Counted from the stretch's first letter, positions 53,229 to 62,252 are shown. The stretch is 63,992 bases of DNA from Flavobacteriaceae bacterium (GCA_013043685.1 JABDNT010000075.1:1-63992); one strand, 5' to 3'. Numbers and translations: made by a program. The notes: generated by a model from the sequence alone, not told the origin.

Positions 53229-53881
53229 ATCGCTGGCTATTCAAATTATAACATAAAATAACACTCACCTTTTTATCGGCAAATAATAGAACCAAGCAAA
53301 TATGTGTAGGAAAAACAGGGAGTTTGGGATGATCAATGTAAAAATTCGATGCTTTGTCAACCCGCTGTTCTATCCGTTAAGGCCTTAAATACTGCGGATT
53401 ACAAGCTTCTGAACCTTGCTAACCTATTGATCTGAAAATGAAAATTACGAAAATTCAATTATTTGTAGGCGTTAACCTTCAAATTTTTAGAGTTTTAGAT
53501 GAAAATTAAGTGTATACACTAATACATCAATTTTGTTGATTCATTGCTTAAACTCTGTTCAGTACAACTCTCTATTTTTTCAAATCCTTTTGCTCAAAAA
53601 GTATGATTCGAGGATGTTAGATTTCACGAAAATCTTGTGAAAATTGCGGTTTTTAGGTTAAAATTATCGAGATCAATGTTGTTTTAGCATAGATTTCGAA
53701 TATTCAAGGAAATTTCCCAATACGAATACTGCTTTTTTTTAACTAATATCAATGGCAAAATTATCATAATAATAATTTCAACACCTGCTTTTTATCAGAT
53801 TCTCATCGAATAGTAAGTTATTGTTGTTTAGGTGTGTAGCTTTAAAAAAATTGCGCATTTTTACCCATTAAATTTGTAATT
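53229..53881. other. AT-rich gene-free region
   Basis: No frame of coding quality was seen in these 653 bases. The region is AT-rich and contains a perfect 12-bp palindrome AGTGTATACACT (53509-53520), an inverted repeat TTTCAC/GTGAAA (about 53622-53642), and an exact TAnnTTTG (TAAATTTG, 53869-53876) just 6 bases before the FabH start. It probably holds the divergent promoters of the flanking genes. Confidence 0.5.
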
Positions 53882-54853
53882 ATGCCAAACGCTTTTATCA
53901 AAGGAACAGGGTCATACGCACCCGAAAATATCGTTAAAAATGAGTTCTTCGAATCTGTTGGCTCAAACGATGAATGGATATATTCCAATTTAGGAATTAA
54001 AGAACGTCGAATCTCCAATGGAGAGACGACAAGTGACCTGGCTACCAAGGCGGGACAAATAGCCATTGAAGATGCGGGATTAACACCATTGGATATTGAT
54101 TTAATCATACTGGCCACAGCTACAGCAGACCGCCTGGCGCCTTCCTGTGCCTGTTTTGTACAAGAGAAACTCAAAGCTAAAAACGCCGTGGCTTTTGATA
54201 TATCGGCTGTATGCTCGGGTGCGCTGTTCGCCACATCGACCGGAGCTCAGTTCATTAAATCCGGAATGTATAAAAATGTACTTGTCATAGGTGCCGATAC
54301 GTTTTCCAATATTACCGATTGGACCCGCCGAGATGCGGTCTTTTTTGGCGACGGTGCAGGAGCTATGGTACTTTCGGAAACGGAAGAAGATAAGGGATTC
54401 ATCGACTTTCTGCTTCATACAGATGGGACCGGTAAGGATCATTTTACAATACCGGCCGGGGGCTCTGAAGAGCCGGCATCGGGAAACAGTATTAATTCCA
54501 GGCGTCATTTTTTTCAGATGAACGGCCCCGAAGTTTTTAAAACAGCTGTAGAAGTTGTTCCTAATTGTATCTCCCGTATTTTAAAGCAAAATAAACTCTC
54601 CATAGAGCATATTAAATTTCTTCTGCCACATCAACCCAGTATAAAAATACTCCAGGAGATCGCCAGAAAAATTGGTATGCCCTTCGATAAAGTAAAAACG
54701 AATATGGACCGGTATGCTAATACCTCAGGAGGGACTATCCCGATTATTCTGGACGAGGTTCATAAAAATAATGAATTCAACAAAGGAGATATGCTCTTGT
54801 TTGCAGCCGTTGGTGCCGGGTGGACCTGGGGATCTGCATTGTACAAGTGGTAG
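53882..54853 (+). CDS. fabH: 3-oxoacyl-ACP synthase III (FabH)
   Basis: The 323-residue thiolase-fold enzyme has the FabH catalytic triad: Cys111 (DISAVCSGALFA), His250 (LLPHQPSIKIL) and Asn280 (RYANTSGGTIP). Other markers are DEWIYSNLGIKERRI and GDGAGAMVL. It starts fatty acid chains by condensing an acyl-CoA primer with malonyl-ACP. It is paired with a FabI-like gene 36 bases downstream. Bacteria of this phylum often have several FabH copies, so this may serve a dedicated pathway. Confidence 0.92.
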   Translation: MPNAFIKGTGSYAPENIVKNEFFESVGSNDEWIYSNLGIKERRISNGETTSDLATKAGQIAIEDAGLTPLDIDLIILATATADRLAPSCACFVQEKLKAKNAVAFDISAVCSGALFATSTGAQFIKSGMYKNVLVIGADTFSNITDWTRRDAVFFGDGAGAMVLSETEEDKGFIDFLLHTDGTGKDHFTIPAGGSEEPASGNSINSRRHFFQMNGPEVFKTAVEVVPNCISRILKQNKLSIEHIKFLLPHQPSIKILQEIARKIGMPFDKVKTNMDRYANTSGGTIPIILDEVHKNNEFNKGDMLLFAAVGAGWTWGSALYKW

Positions 54854-54889
54854 ATTTTAAATAATAATATTCAGATTAAAAACATTCTT

Positions 54890-55711
54890 ATGCTAGAAAA
54901 CAAGGTATTCTTAATTACTGGTATCGCAGATGAGAACTCACTGGCGATGTATACGGCTAAGGAAATTATAAATCAGGGAGGTCGTGTAATATGTACCGGT
55001 TTAGGGGTAAGTGAATATCACCAGAATTTATCTACTAAAGCCGAAGCGTTTTTAAACAAAACCTATTCAGATTTTGAAAAGTCGGTCCAGAGTGAACTTG
55101 GGGAAGCCAGGGTTGAAGTATTGGACGTAACTCTTGAGGATAATCTGGATGCTTTTGCACGAAAACTGCAAGAAGAAGGTGTAGAGCTACATGGTTTATT
55201 ACATGCAATTGCCATGGATAAAACCATACGTAATAAAGAAGTTAAGCCCCTACTGGAAGTCACCAAAGAAGAATTCTGTGACACCATGGACGTTTCAGCA
55301 TATTCTCTAATACGATTAGCCCATTATTTGTTAAAATACGACGTATTAAAACCAGGATCGTCAATCTGTTCTCTCAGTTATATTGCAGCCGCCAAAGTTA
55401 CTTTTCACCCATACCGGAATATTAGTATTGCGAAAGCTGCATTGGAACGTATCACCATAGAATTAGCGGATGAATTGGGGCGTCAACACGGTATACGTGC
55501 AAATGTGATTAGATTTTCACCGTATATGGGCAGCAAAGCTGGCAATGCAACTTTATCGGTTAAAGATGTAGAAATCTCCGATAGCATGAGTCCGCTGGGC
55601 AATGCCTGTCCCGCGGATCTGGCATATGAAATTGTGCATTTGTTCAGACCCAATAGCAGGATAACAGGCGAAATTCGGCACGTTGACGGTGGATACCACA
55701 TCACCGGATAA
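54890..55711 (+). CDS. Enoyl-ACP reductase-like SDR (FabI-type)
   Basis: The 273-residue short-chain dehydrogenase has LITGIADENSLAMYTAKEI at the N-terminus (FabI-like cofactor loop), then SYIAAAKVTFHPYRNISIAKAALE (split; Tyr164, Tyr175 and Lys182 stand for the Tyr-Tyr-Lys set of FabI, with one extra residue between the two Tyr) and MSPLGNACPADLA. It should reduce enoyl-ACP with NAD(P)H. Sequence looks somewhat unlike the usual flavobacterial FabI, so it is probably a second, pathway-specific copy working with the neighbouring FabH. Confidence 0.82.
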   Translation: MLENKVFLITGIADENSLAMYTAKEIINQGGRVICTGLGVSEYHQNLSTKAEAFLNKTYSDFEKSVQSELGEARVEVLDVTLEDNLDAFARKLQEEGVELHGLLHAIAMDKTIRNKEVKPLLEVTKEEFCDTMDVSAYSLIRLAHYLLKYDVLKPGSSICSLSYIAAAKVTFHPYRNISIAKAALERITIELADELGRQHGIRANVIRFSPYMGSKAGNATLSVKDVEISDSMSPLGNACPADLAYEIVHLFRPNSRITGEIRHVDGGYHITG

Positions 55712-55883
55712 ACTTCTTTGCTGTTATTTGCTATCTCTTATTGAAGCCTAATTATGTTTAGTCTTCATGATAATTATCACATTTTTTTTACTTCAGAAAT
55801 AATACATTTATGCTCGAAGTTGCTGTTAATCTGGCACTTCGGAAGAAATTATTCTATTCAGTATAAATCTTAAAAGTTATCTC

Positions 55884-57011
55884 ATGGATGTTAAACAAAA
55901 AGACTTAGCCGGACCCGGAATAAGTACTTATGAAGAAGTGAGTAAAATCCTTCCTGAAAATTATTCACCACTGCTTCCTCCTTTAAAACGTATGGAGGCG
56001 TTGTATTTAGTTAAAGAGTATATCGAAAAGGGATTGGCCGAAGCCCTGAACATTCAAATGGTTCAAGTACCGCTTATTGTAAGTAAAGACAGTGGCGTTA
56101 ACGACTACCTGGATAGGGACGGATCCCGAACACCGGTAGAATTTCCAGCCGGTTTAGGCTTACCAAAAAGGATCGAAGCCCAAATCGTTCAGGCAGCTAC
56201 AAAATGGAAGCGAATGGCCCTTGCTCAATTCGGATGCGAAGTGGGACAGGGTATTAATACCGACATGCGTGCGGTTCGAAAAGATTATTTCCTAGATCAT
56301 GACCATTCGGCTTATGTCGATCAATGGGACTGGGAAAAAAGAATTAGTGAAAATGACAGAAACCTGGAATACCTTAAAGATACAGTGCGTGAGATCTGGA
56401 ATGTGATTCGCGGTGCAGGAATTATGGTGAAAGAAAAGTTTCCCGAACTAAACGATCCGCGATATCCTGATTTCCCGGAAGAACTTAAGTTTTTCCATGC
56501 TGAAGAAATTCTGGACATGTATCCTGATCTTCCTCGAAAAGAACGTGAAACCAAACTTATCCAGGAACACCACGCTGTGTTTATTATAGGAATTGGATCT
56601 GTACTGAAAGATGGATATCCTCATGAGATGCGTGCTGCAGATTATGACGACTGGATCACTCCAACAGTGATGAAAAACGGAGAACAGTACTATGGTCTGA
56701 ATGGAGATATCCTGGTTTGGAACCCGGTAACTCAACGAAGACATGAACTCTCTTCAATGGGCATACGAGTCACTAAGGAAACTATGATAGCGCAATTGGA
56801 ATTGTCCGGACAAACAGCTTTTCTGGAACTACCTTATCATAAAGCAATCCTGAACGACGAGATTCCACTCAGCATTGGAGGCGGAATAGGCCAGGCAAGG
56901 ACTTATATGTACTTACTCAGGACAGCACACCTGGGAGAAGTGACTGTTTCCATATGGCCTGACGAACTGAAGAGAATCTGTAAAGAGAAAAACATAGAGG
57001 TGCTCGAATAA
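55884..57011 (+). CDS. asnA: Aspartate-ammonia ligase (asparagine synthetase A)
   Basis: The 375-residue protein carries AsnA features: VPLIVSKDSGVNDYLDRDGSRTPVEF (split), DYFLDHDHSAYVDQWDWEK, MGIRVTKETM and the C-terminal LSIGGGIGQARTYMYLLR. AsnA amidates aspartate with ammonia and ATP and has a class II aminoacyl-tRNA synthetase-like fold. It is some 30-40 residues longer than E. coli AsnA, mainly at the N-terminus (before MEALYLVKEYI). Adjacent genes on both sides are unrelated. Confidence 0.95.
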   Translation: MDVKQKDLAGPGISTYEEVSKILPENYSPLLPPLKRMEALYLVKEYIEKGLAEALNIQMVQVPLIVSKDSGVNDYLDRDGSRTPVEFPAGLGLPKRIEAQIVQAATKWKRMALAQFGCEVGQGINTDMRAVRKDYFLDHDHSAYVDQWDWEKRISENDRNLEYLKDTVREIWNVIRGAGIMVKEKFPELNDPRYPDFPEELKFFHAEEILDMYPDLPRKERETKLIQEHHAVFIIGIGSVLKDGYPHEMRAADYDDWITPTVMKNGEQYYGLNGDILVWNPVTQRRHELSSMGIRVTKETMIAQLELSGQTAFLELPYHKAILNDEIPLSIGGGIGQARTYMYLLRTAHLGEVTVSIWPDELKRICKEKNIEVLE

Positions 57012-57047
57012 CGTAAGTTACTATCTATTCTTATATCAGGTTTCAGG

Positions 57048-57233
57048 TTAAGATTTCTTAGTCTGGAACCTGAATATTTCTATCAACACACTCATTAGTA
57101 TAATAGAAATAGCAATGACTTTTGCCGGCTTCGACAGCGGAGTTAGTAAATAATGACTTCCCAAAGCACCAATAGCTACGGATATCAGTAATATCTTTAC
57201 CGAATGATAAAATATTCTTAGCATCTCCTCCAC
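57048..57233 (-). CDS. Small membrane protein, two helices
   Basis: The 61-residue protein has two hydrophobic helices (about 10-30 and 38-55) and a basic tail. It resembles no family that I recognise. It lies 2 bases after the stop of the 127-residue gene, so the two probably share a transcript. Confidence 0.45.
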   Translation of the reverse strand: MEEMLRIFYHSVKILLISVAIGALGSHYLLTPLSKPAKVIAISIILMSVLIEIFRFQTKKS

Positions 57234-57235
57234 AA

Positions 57236-57619
57236 TTATGCGCTTTTTACATTAGACCCCAGCGGTGCAGACACATTGTTGTATTGGAAAAGTAGTAATT
57301 TGTAGAATCGAGTATGATTCTCGCCACTTTCCAGACAACCTTTCAGCGTCTCCTCCAAATTTGAATAAGAAATAGTAACAGCAACAGCATCTTTCAATCT
57401 GTAAAGGTTATGGCCCAATGTACTGGGTGTCTCTGAAGTCCAGAGTGAGATCGTACTTGCGGAGTGGTCAATGGTAACATCAGCAGAGTTGAAGTAATAT
57501 TTCAATAGTGTTCTTTGAAATAAAGAATAGGGATTGTGATCCCTGGAAAGGGAATTTGTACAGGTTTTAGAAATGAGTTTGCGCATTTCCTCCCGAACAA
57601 TTTGTTCCTGGTTTTTCAT
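57236..57619 (-). CDS. Hypothetical soluble protein
   Basis: The 127-residue protein has no signal peptide or membrane helix and no motif that I recognise; it is rich in Asn and Ser with several Cys. The ATG at 57619 (MKNQEQIVREEMRKLI) looks like a natural start, though the frame is open to 57640. It precedes a 61-residue membrane-protein gene by 2 bases. Function unknown. Confidence 0.5.
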   Translation of the reverse strand: MKNQEQIVREEMRKLISKTCTNSLSRDHNPYSLFQRTLLKYYFNSADVTIDHSASTISLWTSETPSTLGHNLYRLKDAVAVTISYSNLEETLKGCLESGENHTRFYKLLLFQYNNVSAPLGSNVKSA

Positions 57620-57743
57620 AGCATAGCAATTAAATTCCATGAAATTTACACCGGAAACGCTAGTTAAAATGTTAAGAAATTATTGTTTAGGAGTATTTTA
57701 ACAGCAACATATTGATACTGTTAAAAATTTAGGAAGCCTTTTC

Positions 57744-58184
57744 TTACTTAACCACTTCCTTGCCTGCTTCTTTCCAATCGATCATACCTCCCGCAAGGTC
57801 GTATATCTCTGTGAATCCAAGATCCTTCAAAAGCAAAGCCGCATCTGCACTGCGCCCACCTGATCTGCAGAACAAATAAACTGGGTTGGATTTATCCAAC
57901 ACTTCCAGTTTTTTCTCAAATCCTTCCGCTCTGAAATCGAAGTTTACAGCCCCAGCGATCGTGCCTTCGGCGACTTCTTCGGGAGTTCTAACATCGATTA
58001 GCTGGATATCTCCCACAGCTTCGATTTGTTGGGCAAATTCATTGGTATTTAAAAGGGTAATTATTTCCCCTTCGGCAGAAACTTCCGCCCCGGTTTTAGA
58101 TTCTGTTTTAGTTCCCGCATCCTTGCAACTTAGAAATCCAAAGGAAATAGTTGCGATGATAAAAAATTGAATGATAGATCTCAT
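57744..58184 (-). CDS. Rhodanese-domain lipoprotein
   Basis: The 146-residue protein has a lipoprotein signal (SFGFLSCKDAG) and one rhodanese domain, with active-site loop VYLFCRSGGRSAD (Cys sulfur carrier) and the fold marker IQLIDVRTPEEVAEGTIAGAVNFDF. It probably works in the periplasm or at a membrane, handling sulfur transfer or stress. The start at 58184 begins the signal peptide. It follows the cytoplasmic rhodanese gene by 1 base. Confidence 0.88.
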   Translation of the reverse strand: MRSIIQFFIIATISFGFLSCKDAGTKTESKTGAEVSAEGEIITLLNTNEFAQQIEAVGDIQLIDVRTPEEVAEGTIAGAVNFDFRAEGFEKKLEVLDKSNPVYLFCRSGGRSADAALLLKDLGFTEIYDLAGGMIDWKEAGKEVVK

Positions 58185-58185
58185 A

Positions 58186-58497
58186 TTATGTAGTTTTTTC
58201 TCCCTGCCAGTTTTCAAATCCGCCCATTAGGTTATAAGTATTCTGGAATCCCATAGAATTCATGATCATGCAGGCTTGCTTGCTTCTACCGCCTATCCTG
58301 CAATATATATAGAAGTTTTTGGACTTATCTAATTCCTGTGTCTTCGCCATAAAACTTCCGGCATTCTGAATATTCATATGAAGTGCGTTAGGGATATAAC
58401 CATCAGCAATCTCTACCGGGGTTCTTACATCAATGATGACCGCGTTCTCATCGGCCACCATCTGTTCACACCATTCATCTTGTGTTAAGTCTAACAT
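58186..58497 (-). CDS. Rhodanese-domain protein, cytoplasmic
   Basis: The 103-residue single rhodanese domain has loop IYCRIGGRSKQA and the usual NAVIIDVRTPVEIADGYIPNALHMN. It lacks a signal peptide, unlike the next gene, so the pair may serve two compartments. A strong hairpin separates it from the upstream thioredoxin-like genes. Confidence 0.88.
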   Translation of the reverse strand: MLDLTQDEWCEQMVADENAVIIDVRTPVEIADGYIPNALHMNIQNAGSFMAKTQELDKSKNFYIYCRIGGRSKQACMIMNSMGFQNTYNLMGGFENWQGEKTT

Positions 58498-58540
58498 CTC
58501 GAAAATTTTGCGTAAAAATAAAATTTTTGAATAAATAAAG

Positions 58541-58578
58541 AAAACCGGATTTCATCACTGAAATGACCGGTTTTTTTT
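58541..58578. terminator. Bidirectional-looking terminator
   Basis: AAAACCGG/CCGGTTTT with an inner ATTTCA/TGAAAT stem; T8 follows on the plus side and an A/T-rich run on the other. It most likely ends the thioredoxin-like gene transcript on the minus strand, isolating the rhodanese pair. Confidence 0.75.
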
Positions 58579-58592
58579 ATATCATCTTTTTC

Positions 58593-59222
58593 CTATTGCT
58601 TTACGGAACAACCAATCGCCTTGGTTTCTTTAACGGATACTTCCTTTCCAGCCAATAATTCGTTTACAGCATTAGCTAAGAAACGCTCTTTCACTGCTGA
58701 AGCGGTGCGAACATTATCATCGATAGCTCCTATATATTGTACCATACGGCCCTTTTTTGTGTTTTCCAAAAGGTACACATGAGGCGTTTTAGTTGCCCCG
58801 TACTGAGCATAGACCGTATTGGTCTTATCGTAGAGATACGGGAAGGTAAATCCTTTGTCTTTTGCCTTCGCCTGCATGAGCTCATACGTATCATCGGGTT
58901 GAACTTCAGGATTATTAGGGTTAATAGCTATTACCGGATATCCTTTTCCTTTAAATTCAGCATCCAGGGCGATAATGCGATCTTCACTGGCAACAGCATA
59001 CGGACAGGTGTTACATGTGAAAATTACAATAAAACCTTTTGCTTTTGGATAATCTTCATAGGAAACCATATTTCCATCGACATTCAGTAAGTTTATCTCC
59101 GCCGCATAATCACCTATGGAATAGCCATAGCTGTCTTCATTTTCTCCAGCTGTGAAACCGGCTAATGCCAGGGAAGCGGTTATTACCAGGCTCAATACGA
59201 ATAATATTCTTTTATTTTTCAT
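58593..59222 (-). CDS. Thioredoxin-like (AhpC/TSA-Redoxin) exported protein
   Basis: The 209-residue protein has a signal peptide (ending AGFTAG) and a thioredoxin fold with the redox pair in FTCNTCPYAVASED (CNTC) and the cis-proline region ATKTPHVYLL. It is of the family annotated as thioredoxin family proteins related to alkyl hydroperoxide reductase/DipZ-like redoxins. It forms a pair with the TlpA-like gene 7 bases upstream. Confidence 0.85.
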   Translation of the reverse strand: MKNKRILFVLSLVITASLALAGFTAGENEDSYGYSIGDYAAEINLLNVDGNMVSYEDYPKAKGFIVIFTCNTCPYAVASEDRIIALDAEFKGKGYPVIAINPNNPEVQPDDTYELMQAKAKDKGFTFPYLYDKTNTVYAQYGATKTPHVYLLENTKKGRMVQYIGAIDDNVRTASAVKERFLANAVNELLAGKEVSVKETKAIGCSVKQ

Positions 59223-59229
59223 TGTTTAT

Positions 59230-59796
59230 TTATAAAATGGATTGTACTTCTTTTTCTAGTTCTTCAAAAGTGAAAGACCGTTCGAAAAACGCTCTTTTTT
59301 TATTATTAAACATCAATGTCGCCGGAATTGCACCCTGCCATTCATCACTCACCTTGGGTATCCATGAATTGGCATCAGCATCATCCAGTAATACGACTTC
59401 AGATCTGATCTTATTCTTTTCAATAAACGGGACTACTAAAGGCTCCAATCTATCGGGAAAATCTAAGCTAACGAAAACCACCTTGACCTTATCTTTCGCA
59501 TACTCCGCTCCTACTTTCTCAAAATACGGCATTTCTTTAACGCAAGGCTTGCACCAGGTAGCCCAAAAATTAACCACGTAGGTGGTGTCATTATTCTTCT
59601 GAAGCAATGCCCGGTCAAGACCTTCAAAATTATACACCATGATTCCAGATCTTAACTCTGCTATTAAATCATCATTCGATTTAGATTCCACCGAACTTTC
59701 AACGATAGCGGCCTGTTCTGGTTCTGAAGTAATCTTTTTATTGTCCACACAGGAAATAACCTGTAAACCTATTAATACATAGGATAAGAATTTCAT
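59230..59796 (-). CDS. TlpA-type thiol-disulfide lipoprotein
   Basis: The 188-residue protein has a lipoprotein-like start (MKFLSYVLIGLQVISCVDNK) and a TlpA/ResA thioredoxin domain with WATWCKPCVKEMPYF (WCKPC) and a later cis-proline AIPATLMFN. TlpA-like proteins reduce disulfides in the periplasm, often for cytochrome c or copper handling. It overlaps functionally with the following thioredoxin-like gene in one operon. Confidence 0.88.
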   Translation of the reverse strand: MKFLSYVLIGLQVISCVDNKKITSEPEQAAIVESSVESKSNDDLIAELRSGIMVYNFEGLDRALLQKNNDTTYVVNFWATWCKPCVKEMPYFEKVGAEYAKDKVKVVFVSLDFPDRLEPLVVPFIEKNKIRSEVVLLDDADANSWIPKVSDEWQGAIPATLMFNNKKRAFFERSFTFEELEKEVQSIL

Positions 59797-59925
59797 TTTA
59801 TAAAAATATTTATTGTGTAGAACACTGGAAAGCTATTTAACAAAACATTACATAATCAGGGACTAATGGTAAATTCGTATGTGATAAACTTTTGTTAATT
59901 GTCTTTAGAAACTGAATAATTCTAT

Positions 59926-59942
59926 TACATTTGTATATACAA
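59926..59942 (+). promoter_or_regulatory. marR promoter and operator
   Basis: TACATTTG (59926-59933) is an exact -7 element, and the perfect 12-bp palindrome TTGTATATACAA (59931-59942) overlaps its end and the expected start point. A second half-like TTGTTGTAAATACAG follows. This is the layout of an autorepressed MarR gene; the -33 TTG is 24 bases upstream, slightly far. Confidence 0.6.
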
Positions 59943-59959
59943 TTGTTGTAAATACAGTT

Positions 59960-60415
59960 ATGGATATAGACACGGCAATAAAAACAATACACAAAATGGC
60001 CATCAGCACCAAGACGGTCATTAATATCATGTATACTTCCCGTATTATCGAAGAAGCCGTTTCTACTCTCCTAAAGCCTTATGACCTCACAATCCCTCAA
60101 TACAATGTGATGCGTATTCTCCGCGGCCAAAAAGGAAAACCCGCCAGTTTATCCACCATTCAGGAACGTATGATAGATAAGAGCAGTAACACCACACGCC
60201 TGGTAGACAAGTTAATTCGCAAGGGATGGGTAAAACGTTCTGTCTGCGAAGAGAACCGCAGGAAAGTAGATATACTAATTACATCCAGTGGTCTTGAGAT
60301 TCTTAAGGAACTCGACCCCATTACCGAAAACAATAATCAAGAAATTCTTAAAAATCTTTCAGAAGAACAATTATTAAACCTTAATAACCTTCTGGACACA
60401 CTTAGATTTATATAA
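59960..60415 (+). CDS. MarR family transcriptional regulator
   Basis: The 151-residue winged-helix protein has LTIPQYNVMRILRG, LSTIQERMIDKSSNTTRLVDKLIRKG (recognition helix) and a wing RKVDILITSSGLEIL. MarR dimers bind palindromes and respond to phenolics or redox signals. The palindrome overlapping its promoter suggests autoregulation. The YceI-like gene follows by 27 bases and probably belongs to the same unit. Confidence 0.92.
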   Translation: MDIDTAIKTIHKMAISTKTVINIMYTSRIIEEAVSTLLKPYDLTIPQYNVMRILRGQKGKPASLSTIQERMIDKSSNTTRLVDKLIRKGWVKRSVCEENRRKVDILITSSGLEILKELDPITENNNQEILKNLSEEQLLNLNNLLDTLRFI

Positions 60416-60442
60416 AATTAATTAACAAAAAAAGAGACAAAA

Positions 60443-61009
60443 ATGAAAAAAGTAGTAAACTTAGTTTTAATTCTTGCTGTAGCCTTTGGTTCTATGGCGT
60501 TTACAACTCCCGTGAAAAAGAAGATCAATCCCGCTGAAAGTACCATCAAATGGAAGGGCGAAAAGGTACTGGGTTCCCATCATGGAACTATCGCCCTGAA
60601 GGAAGGCTTTCTTGAAATGGACGGTGATAAAATTACCGGTGGTAGATTTGTTGTAGATATGACTTCCATAGAAAATAATGACCTCGAAGGTGGTTCTAAA
60701 GGAAAATTGGAAGGCCATCTTAAAAGTGATGACTTCTTTGGCGTAAAAAGTCACCCGACCGCTACGCTGGAAATCACTTCGGCAACAGCTGCCAAGAATG
60801 GTTATGATATCACTGGAAATATCACTATTAAAGGTATAACAGAATCTATCTCTTTTAACCTGGTTAAGAATGGAAATACTGCCACAGCAAAGCTGGCTAT
60901 TGATAGAACTAAATTCGGGATTCGATATGGAAGCGGAAGCTTTTTCGATAATCTGGGAGACAAAACAATCTCCGATAATTTTGAACTGGATGTAAAACTT
61001 GCATTCTAG
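60443..61009 (+). CDS. YceI family exported protein
   Basis: The 188-residue protein has a signal peptide (ending FGSMAFTTP) and the YceI beta-barrel pattern: STIKWKGEKVLGSHHGTIALKEG, DDFFGVKSHPTATLEIT and DRTKFGIRYGSGSFF (split). YceI proteins bind isoprenoid lipids in a barrel. It is downstream of marR and followed by a terminator. Confidence 0.94.
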   Translation: MKKVVNLVLILAVAFGSMAFTTPVKKKINPAESTIKWKGEKVLGSHHGTIALKEGFLEMDGDKITGGRFVVDMTSIENNDLEGGSKGKLEGHLKSDDFFGVKSHPTATLEITSATAAKNGYDITGNITIKGITESISFNLVKNGNTATAKLAIDRTKFGIRYGSGSFFDNLGDKTISDNFELDVKLAF

Positions 61010-61031
61010 GAAAATATCGCTATGAAAAAGA

Positions 61032-61059
61032 AAAGCCTGCTATTAAGCAGGCTTTTTTT
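61032..61059. terminator. Terminator between YceI and DUF1501 genes
   Basis: AAAGCCTGCT/AGCAGGCTTT, 10-bp perfect stem with ATTA loop and T run on the plus side. It ends yceI transcription, and its other face could serve the convergent DUF1501 gene, whose stop is at its edge. Confidence 0.88.
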
Positions 61060-62248
61060 ATATGATATGTAATGGCTCCATCGTTTCCGAGAGTAAGGAA
61101 CTGCTGGGTATATCAAGCCATTTCTCCATAAGGTTTGCATAGATCCTGCGGAAATCGATCTCAAACACAAGGTCCCCATTCGCATCGAGGTTCCGAAGAT
61201 CGGGCGCCTGGTTATAAAAGCCCGGTGTTTTCAGGTTTTTTCCAATCACAAAAACATTATTTGCCGCTCCGTGGTCCGTTCCGTTGGCAGCATTCTGCGC
61301 CACTCTTCTGCCGAATTCGGAAAATGTTAGAATAAGTGTATCATCGAAGGTACCGTTTGATTTCAAATCTGCTACCAGGGTGCTTACGCCATCTGCATAT
61401 GTTTTTAATAGTTCATCTTGCTGTCCCGCCTGGTTCGCATGCGTATCGAACCCCCCCAGGGCGGCATAGTACACCCGGGTATCCAGCTGGCTATTAATAA
61501 ACTCCGCCAGGGTTTTCATTTGTTTCCCGAACCGGGAATTTCCATAGTCGAAAGTGGATTTTGAAACACGGGTCTTTTCGTAAATATAATCTGCAGATTG
61601 TTTTGCATCGATCATAGTTTGATACAAATATCCCATATTGTGTTCACTCAAATGCTGATCCTGGTTATAGGTCAGTAATTGCTTAAAAAATGGATCTCCC
61701 GCTATTTTATTTAGCATAACAGCGTCTTTAGCGACAACGCCGTTCTTCAATTTTCCCTGCATGATAAGGGATAGTGAATTTCCAATTTCTATGGCGTTAT
61801 AAGGTTTGTCACCAAATAAATCCAGATAACGACCTATCCAGCCGTCCTTGAGCAACTCATTGGATGCACTTGCCGTATGCCAGATATCTGTTGATCTGAA
61901 ATGAGAGCGATTTGGATTTGGGTAACCCACATTATTTATTACTGTTAATTCCCCAGCATCATACAATGATTTCAAAGGTGCCAGGTTCTTATGGAATCCC
62001 AGTTCATCATTAAGGGCAATTACGTGCTTCTGCTTAATCGCAATGGAAGGCCTTTCCCGGTAATAAATATCATTTCTGAATGGGATTATTGTATTCAATC
62101 CATCATTACCCCCGGCTAGTTGGATAATGACCAGACGTTTATATCCTGCAGGCAGGCTTAATTGCGCATCCATAGCTTTAATAAAGCCGGGTACAAAAAA
62201 CAAACTACTGGCCAGTGCCGAGTTCTTTAGAAAATCTCTTCGTTTCAT
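61058..62248 (-). CDS. DUF1501 protein with Tat-like signal
   Basis: The 396-residue protein begins MKRRDFLKNSALASS, a twin-arginine type signal, followed by VIIQLAGGNDGLNTIIPF and later LTFSEFGRRVAQNAANGTDHGAANNVFVIG (split). These are hallmarks of DUF1501 proteins, probable sulfatase-like fold exported proteins of unknown function. It overlaps in transcription with the DUF1800 gene just upstream (4-base gap), a conserved pair. Confidence 0.92.
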   Translation of the reverse strand: MKRRDFLKNSALASSLFFVPGFIKAMDAQLSLPAGYKRLVIIQLAGGNDGLNTIIPFRNDIYYRERPSIAIKQKHVIALNDELGFHKNLAPLKSLYDAGELTVINNVGYPNPNRSHFRSTDIWHTASASNELLKDGWIGRYLDLFGDKPYNAIEIGNSLSLIMQGKLKNGVVAKDAVMLNKIAGDPFFKQLLTYNQDQHLSEHNMGYLYQTMIDAKQSADYIYEKTRVSKSTFDYGNSRFGKQMKTLAEFINSQLDTRVYYAALGGFDTHANQAGQQDELLKTYADGVSTLVADLKSNGTFDDTLILTFSEFGRRVAQNAANGTDHGAANNVFVIGKNLKTPGFYNQAPDLRNLDANGDLVFEIDFRRIYANLMEKWLDIPSSSLLSETMEPLHII

Positions 62249-62252
62249 AATG

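Noticed and set aside
53229-53881. Replication origin or small RNA in the AT-rich gap
   Set aside because: No DnaA-box cluster, dnaA or dnaN neighbour, or terminator is seen; AT richness and a palindrome alone do not support it.
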